A DNA stretch of 45,992 nt from Thiobacillus sp. (GTDB lineage: Bacteria > Pseudomonadota > Gammaproteobacteria > Burkholderiales > Thiobacillaceae): the NCBI GenBank assembly GCA_024709165.1, contig JANJXF010000053.1, forward strand, positions 1 through 45,992, read 5' to 3'. Under the pieces are notes generated by a model, which saw only the letters and a list, made by a program, of their open reading frames with translations, had not been told where the DNA came from and ran no database searches. Positions within the stretch are counted from its first letter, which is position 1; each line of letters begins with the position of its first letter. This document shows positions 44,207 through 45,992 of the stretch, one piece after another. The translations under genes and the position numbers were made by a program.

Positions 44207-44660
44207 GGTCGTCCCCAGGCGAGGCGACACGCCGCGCGCCATCGAAGCGTTCATGCCAGTAACGCTCGTCGAGGCTGGAAACCATGACTCGACCGGTGCG
44301 GCTGCTCGTCGCATGCACGAAACGCCGGTCGCCCAGATAGATGCCGACATGGGAAAACGCCCGGTTGAGGGTGTTGAAGAAGACCAGGTCGCCGGGACGA
44401 AGTTCGGCGGATTCGAGGATTTGTGTCGATTCGCTGAGGGCGCGGGTGTCGCGTGGCAGAGCGAGGCCGGCAACCTGGCGGAAGACGTGGCCGACGAAGC
44501 CGCTGCAGTCCAGCCCGGTCTCCGGCGCGTCGCCGCCCAGCCGGTAGGGGCTGCCGACCAGGCTCACCGCGTACATCGGCACGTCTTCGGCGGATGTTTC
44601 GGCGTGTGCGACCGGCAGCCACAGCAGACAGGACAGGAACAGGCTGGCAGGGAATTTCAT
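44181..44660 (-). CDS. NlpC/P60-family peptidoglycan hydrolase
   Basis: A 159-residue exported cell-wall hydrolase. Signal peptide residues 1-20 (ending LPVAHA), then SLVGSPYRLGGDAPETGLDC with catalytic Cys52 (DCSGFV) and His104 (FSHVGIYLG); the third polar residue is probably His116 (FVHATSS). Such enzymes cut gamma-D-Glu-diaminopimelate bonds in murein. ATG 44660 was chosen; a TTG three codons upstream is possible. Divergent from the DUF6781-like gene, 71 bases between starts. Confidence 0.9.
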   Translation of the reverse strand: MKFPASLFLSCLLWLPVAHAETSAEDVPMYAVSLVGSPYRLGGDAPETGLDCSGFVGHVFRQVAGLALPRDTRALSESTQILESAELRPGDLVFFNTLNRAFSHVGIYLGDRRFVHATSSRTGRVMVSSLDERYWHERFDGARRVASPGDDRVAMAAAD

Positions 44661-44731
44661 GTGGGCCAATGTACTCTATTATTCAAGAAGGAACGGCCAA
44701 TCAACGTGAATCTTCTGACGAGGACCTTACC

Positions 44732-45421
44732 ATGAACGATACCGTGACATCGGCAGGCGGCGATTCGAACACCCCGGAAACCACCCAGCTCGTGCAATGG
44801 CAGGCCGAGGCCGCACAGGCCGCAAACGAGGCTGACCTGCGCGAACGCGTGCGCGATCTGACTGCGCGGGCGCTGCACGAGCGGCGCATGGCGTTCGCCG
44901 ACATGCGCGCGATCGTGTCGGCGATCGTGTCGGGCGTGGGCAGCGGCCTGACGGCGCGAGGTGGAGAGATTCGCGCGCATCTGAAAGAGGCGGTAGCGGG
45001 GGTGGACGAAGCCGTAGGCAGCGCCGCCCAGCGGGCATCGTACACGCTGCAGGAAGCTGCGGAGGCGGGGCGTGCATTCAAGGAGAACGAACTGAAAACC
45101 AGCCTGGAGCAGCTGCGCGATCTCGAAGGGCAGCTGGTCGACACGCTGAAGGACACGGCCGCGCAGTCGGGCGGCAAGCTGAAGGAGGAACTCGGCTATT
45201 TGAGCGATCACCTGCGGCACAGTGGCACCCACACGGGTGAGCAGGTACGCGCGGCGCTGGAGCGCCTGGCGCGCGGCCTCAAGGCAAGCGGTGCGGCGGG
45301 GCGGGCCGGACTGAGCGAATCCGCACACACCGCGACGGATCGTCTCGCGCAGGTGGCGAGCGGCATGCTCGAGGCGCTGGCGGATTCGCTCAAACGGCAG
45401 AGTGAAAGGCTGCGATCCTGA
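44732..45421 (+). CDS. Cytoplasmic helical protein (DUF6781-like)
   Basis: A 229-residue, almost entirely alpha-helical protein with no signal peptide. Residues about 50-130 read RALHERRMAFADMRAIVSAI and AVGSAAQRASYTLQEAAEAG, and the rest contains Ala-rich amphipathic repeats (ESAHTATDRLAQVASGMLEA). It resembles proteins grouped as DUF6781 in betaproteobacteria. GAGGA lies 8 bases before ATG 44732. Possible roles include phasin-like granule binding or stress protection, but this is guesswork. Confidence 0.65.
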   Translation: MNDTVTSAGGDSNTPETTQLVQWQAEAAQAANEADLRERVRDLTARALHERRMAFADMRAIVSAIVSGVGSGLTARGGEIRAHLKEAVAGVDEAVGSAAQRASYTLQEAAEAGRAFKENELKTSLEQLRDLEGQLVDTLKDTAAQSGGKLKEELGYLSDHLRHSGTHTGEQVRAALERLARGLKASGAAGRAGLSESAHTATDRLAQVASGMLEALADSLKRQSERLRS

Positions 45422-45498
45422 GCAAAGGCAATTCTGCCGGCCCAGCATGGGCCGCTTGCGGCTAAACTCCCGGCATTGCCGCTTCCAACGCCACCACG

Positions 45499-45992
45499 AT
45501 GCTCTGGGAAACCCTGTCGATCGTTCGCGACCTGCCGCGCCTGCACGAAATCGCCTCGGTGATGATCCGCTATGGCTGGGGCGATCTGGTGCGGGTGCTC
45601 GGCATCGGCGGTGTGCTGGAGCGGGCCGGGCGCGTGCTGCACTGGCAAAGCACCAGCGAGATCGCGCAGCTCGACGCGCCAGTGCGCATTCGCCGCGCGC
45701 TGCAGGAACTCGGGCCGACCTTCGTCAAGCTGGGGCAGGTGCTGGCGACACGGGTCGATCTGTTTCCGCCGCACTGGATCGTCGAATTCGAAAAAATGCA
45801 CAACCAGGTGCCGGCGGTGCCCTACGCGACACTGCGCCCGGAATTGCTGCGCGCGCTGAAGGGCGATCCCGAGACGCTGTTCGCGACATTCGATCCGGTG
45901 CCGCTCGCCGCCGCATCGATCGCCCAGGTGCACCGCGCCACCCTGCACGATGGCACGCCGGTGGTGGTGAAGGTGCGCCGACCCGGAATCGA
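45499..45992 (+). CDS. UbiB/AarF (ABC1) family kinase-like protein, 5' part
   Basis: The first 164 codons are in the window and the frame runs off the right edge. An N-terminal helical segment (LSIVRDLPRLHEIASVMIRY) precedes the family motifs ALQELGPTFVKLGQVLATR (the KxGQ motif) and AAASIAQVHRATLHDG (the A-rich loop with QVH), then VVVKVRRPGI with the ATP-binding Lys. UbiB/AarF proteins assist ubiquinone biosynthesis. The gene lies downstream of the DUF6781-like gene with a 77-base gap. It may be a UbiB paralogue rather than UbiB itself, since the C-terminus with membrane helices is not visible. Confidence 0.85.
   Translation, partial: MLWETLSIVRDLPRLHEIASVMIRYGWGDLVRVLGIGGVLERAGRVLHWQSTSEIAQLDAPVRIRRALQELGPTFVKLGQVLATRVDLFPPHWIVEFEKMHNQVPAVPYATLRPELLRALKGDPETLFATFDPVPLAAASIAQVHRATLHDGTPVVVKVRRPGI

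Overview
The window is a 46 kb piece of GC-rich, densely coding chromosome. The gene set suggests a sulfur-oxidising betaproteobacterium, perhaps Thiobacillus-like: a flavocytochrome c sulfide dehydrogenase (fccAB), a paired YeeE/YedE-type transporter, DUF302 and SCP2-like periplasmic proteins, a small protein resembling half of sulfur oxygenase reductase, and an Fe(III) ABC importer behind a Fur-type box. The genus is inferred from gene content only. No rRNA, CRISPR array, intact insertion sequence, integrase or replication origin was seen.

Layout. 1-1390: the mutL 3' end, an S24-like protein without the usual catalytic lysine, and the SOR-like protein, closed by a strong terminator. 1527-4608: an overlapping AmmeMemoRadiSam operon (Memo-AMMECR1 fusion, radical SAM enzyme, alpha/beta hydrolase). 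4637-8947: an ABC export system (ATPase, FtsX-type permease, HlyD-type adaptor), facing a phosphoribosyltransferase and prfC. 11524-14320 is the accessory part: an XRE-type regulator followed by a tiny exported protein, a gene-poor stretch, and the C-terminal remnant of a restriction/helicase protein beside tRNA-Arg(ACG). 14559-23143 is housekeeping: tRNA-Ser(GCT), lysC, rlmD, a PolB-type exonuclease, an EAL/HDOD-like protein, a DUF4139 protein, pgi and a SlyD-type isomerase. 23189-24808 holds the SCP2-like protein and the YeeE/YedE pair. 24866-27718 is a four-gene MCE (Mla-like) lipid transport operon whose ATPase subunit lacks a P-loop. 27804-32282 runs the other way as a tightly packed operon: SH3 protein, M48 protease, CHASE2-adenylate cyclase, and a class II cyclic-nucleotide phosphodiesterase.

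32366-37001 holds a small membrane protein, a HIT-superfamily phosphorylase-like enzyme, fccB, fccA, a coiled-coil periplasmic protein and a DUF302 protein. 37067-43407 carries a hybrid histidine kinase and the fbpABC-type iron importer with its Fur-overlapped promoter. The end has an exported protein of unknown function, an NlpC/P60 hydrolase, a DUF6781-like helical protein and the 5' part of a UbiB/AarF kinase-like gene.

The most unusual items are the half-length SOR-like protein that keeps the Cys and His-His-Glu positions, the P-loop-less ABC subunit in the MCE operon, a four-cysteine cluster in the iron-importer ATPase, a terminator hairpin at the fbpA/fbpB junction, and the regulator plus exported-peptide pair. 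Function calls rest on motifs recognised by eye and recalled family knowledge; no database search was run.
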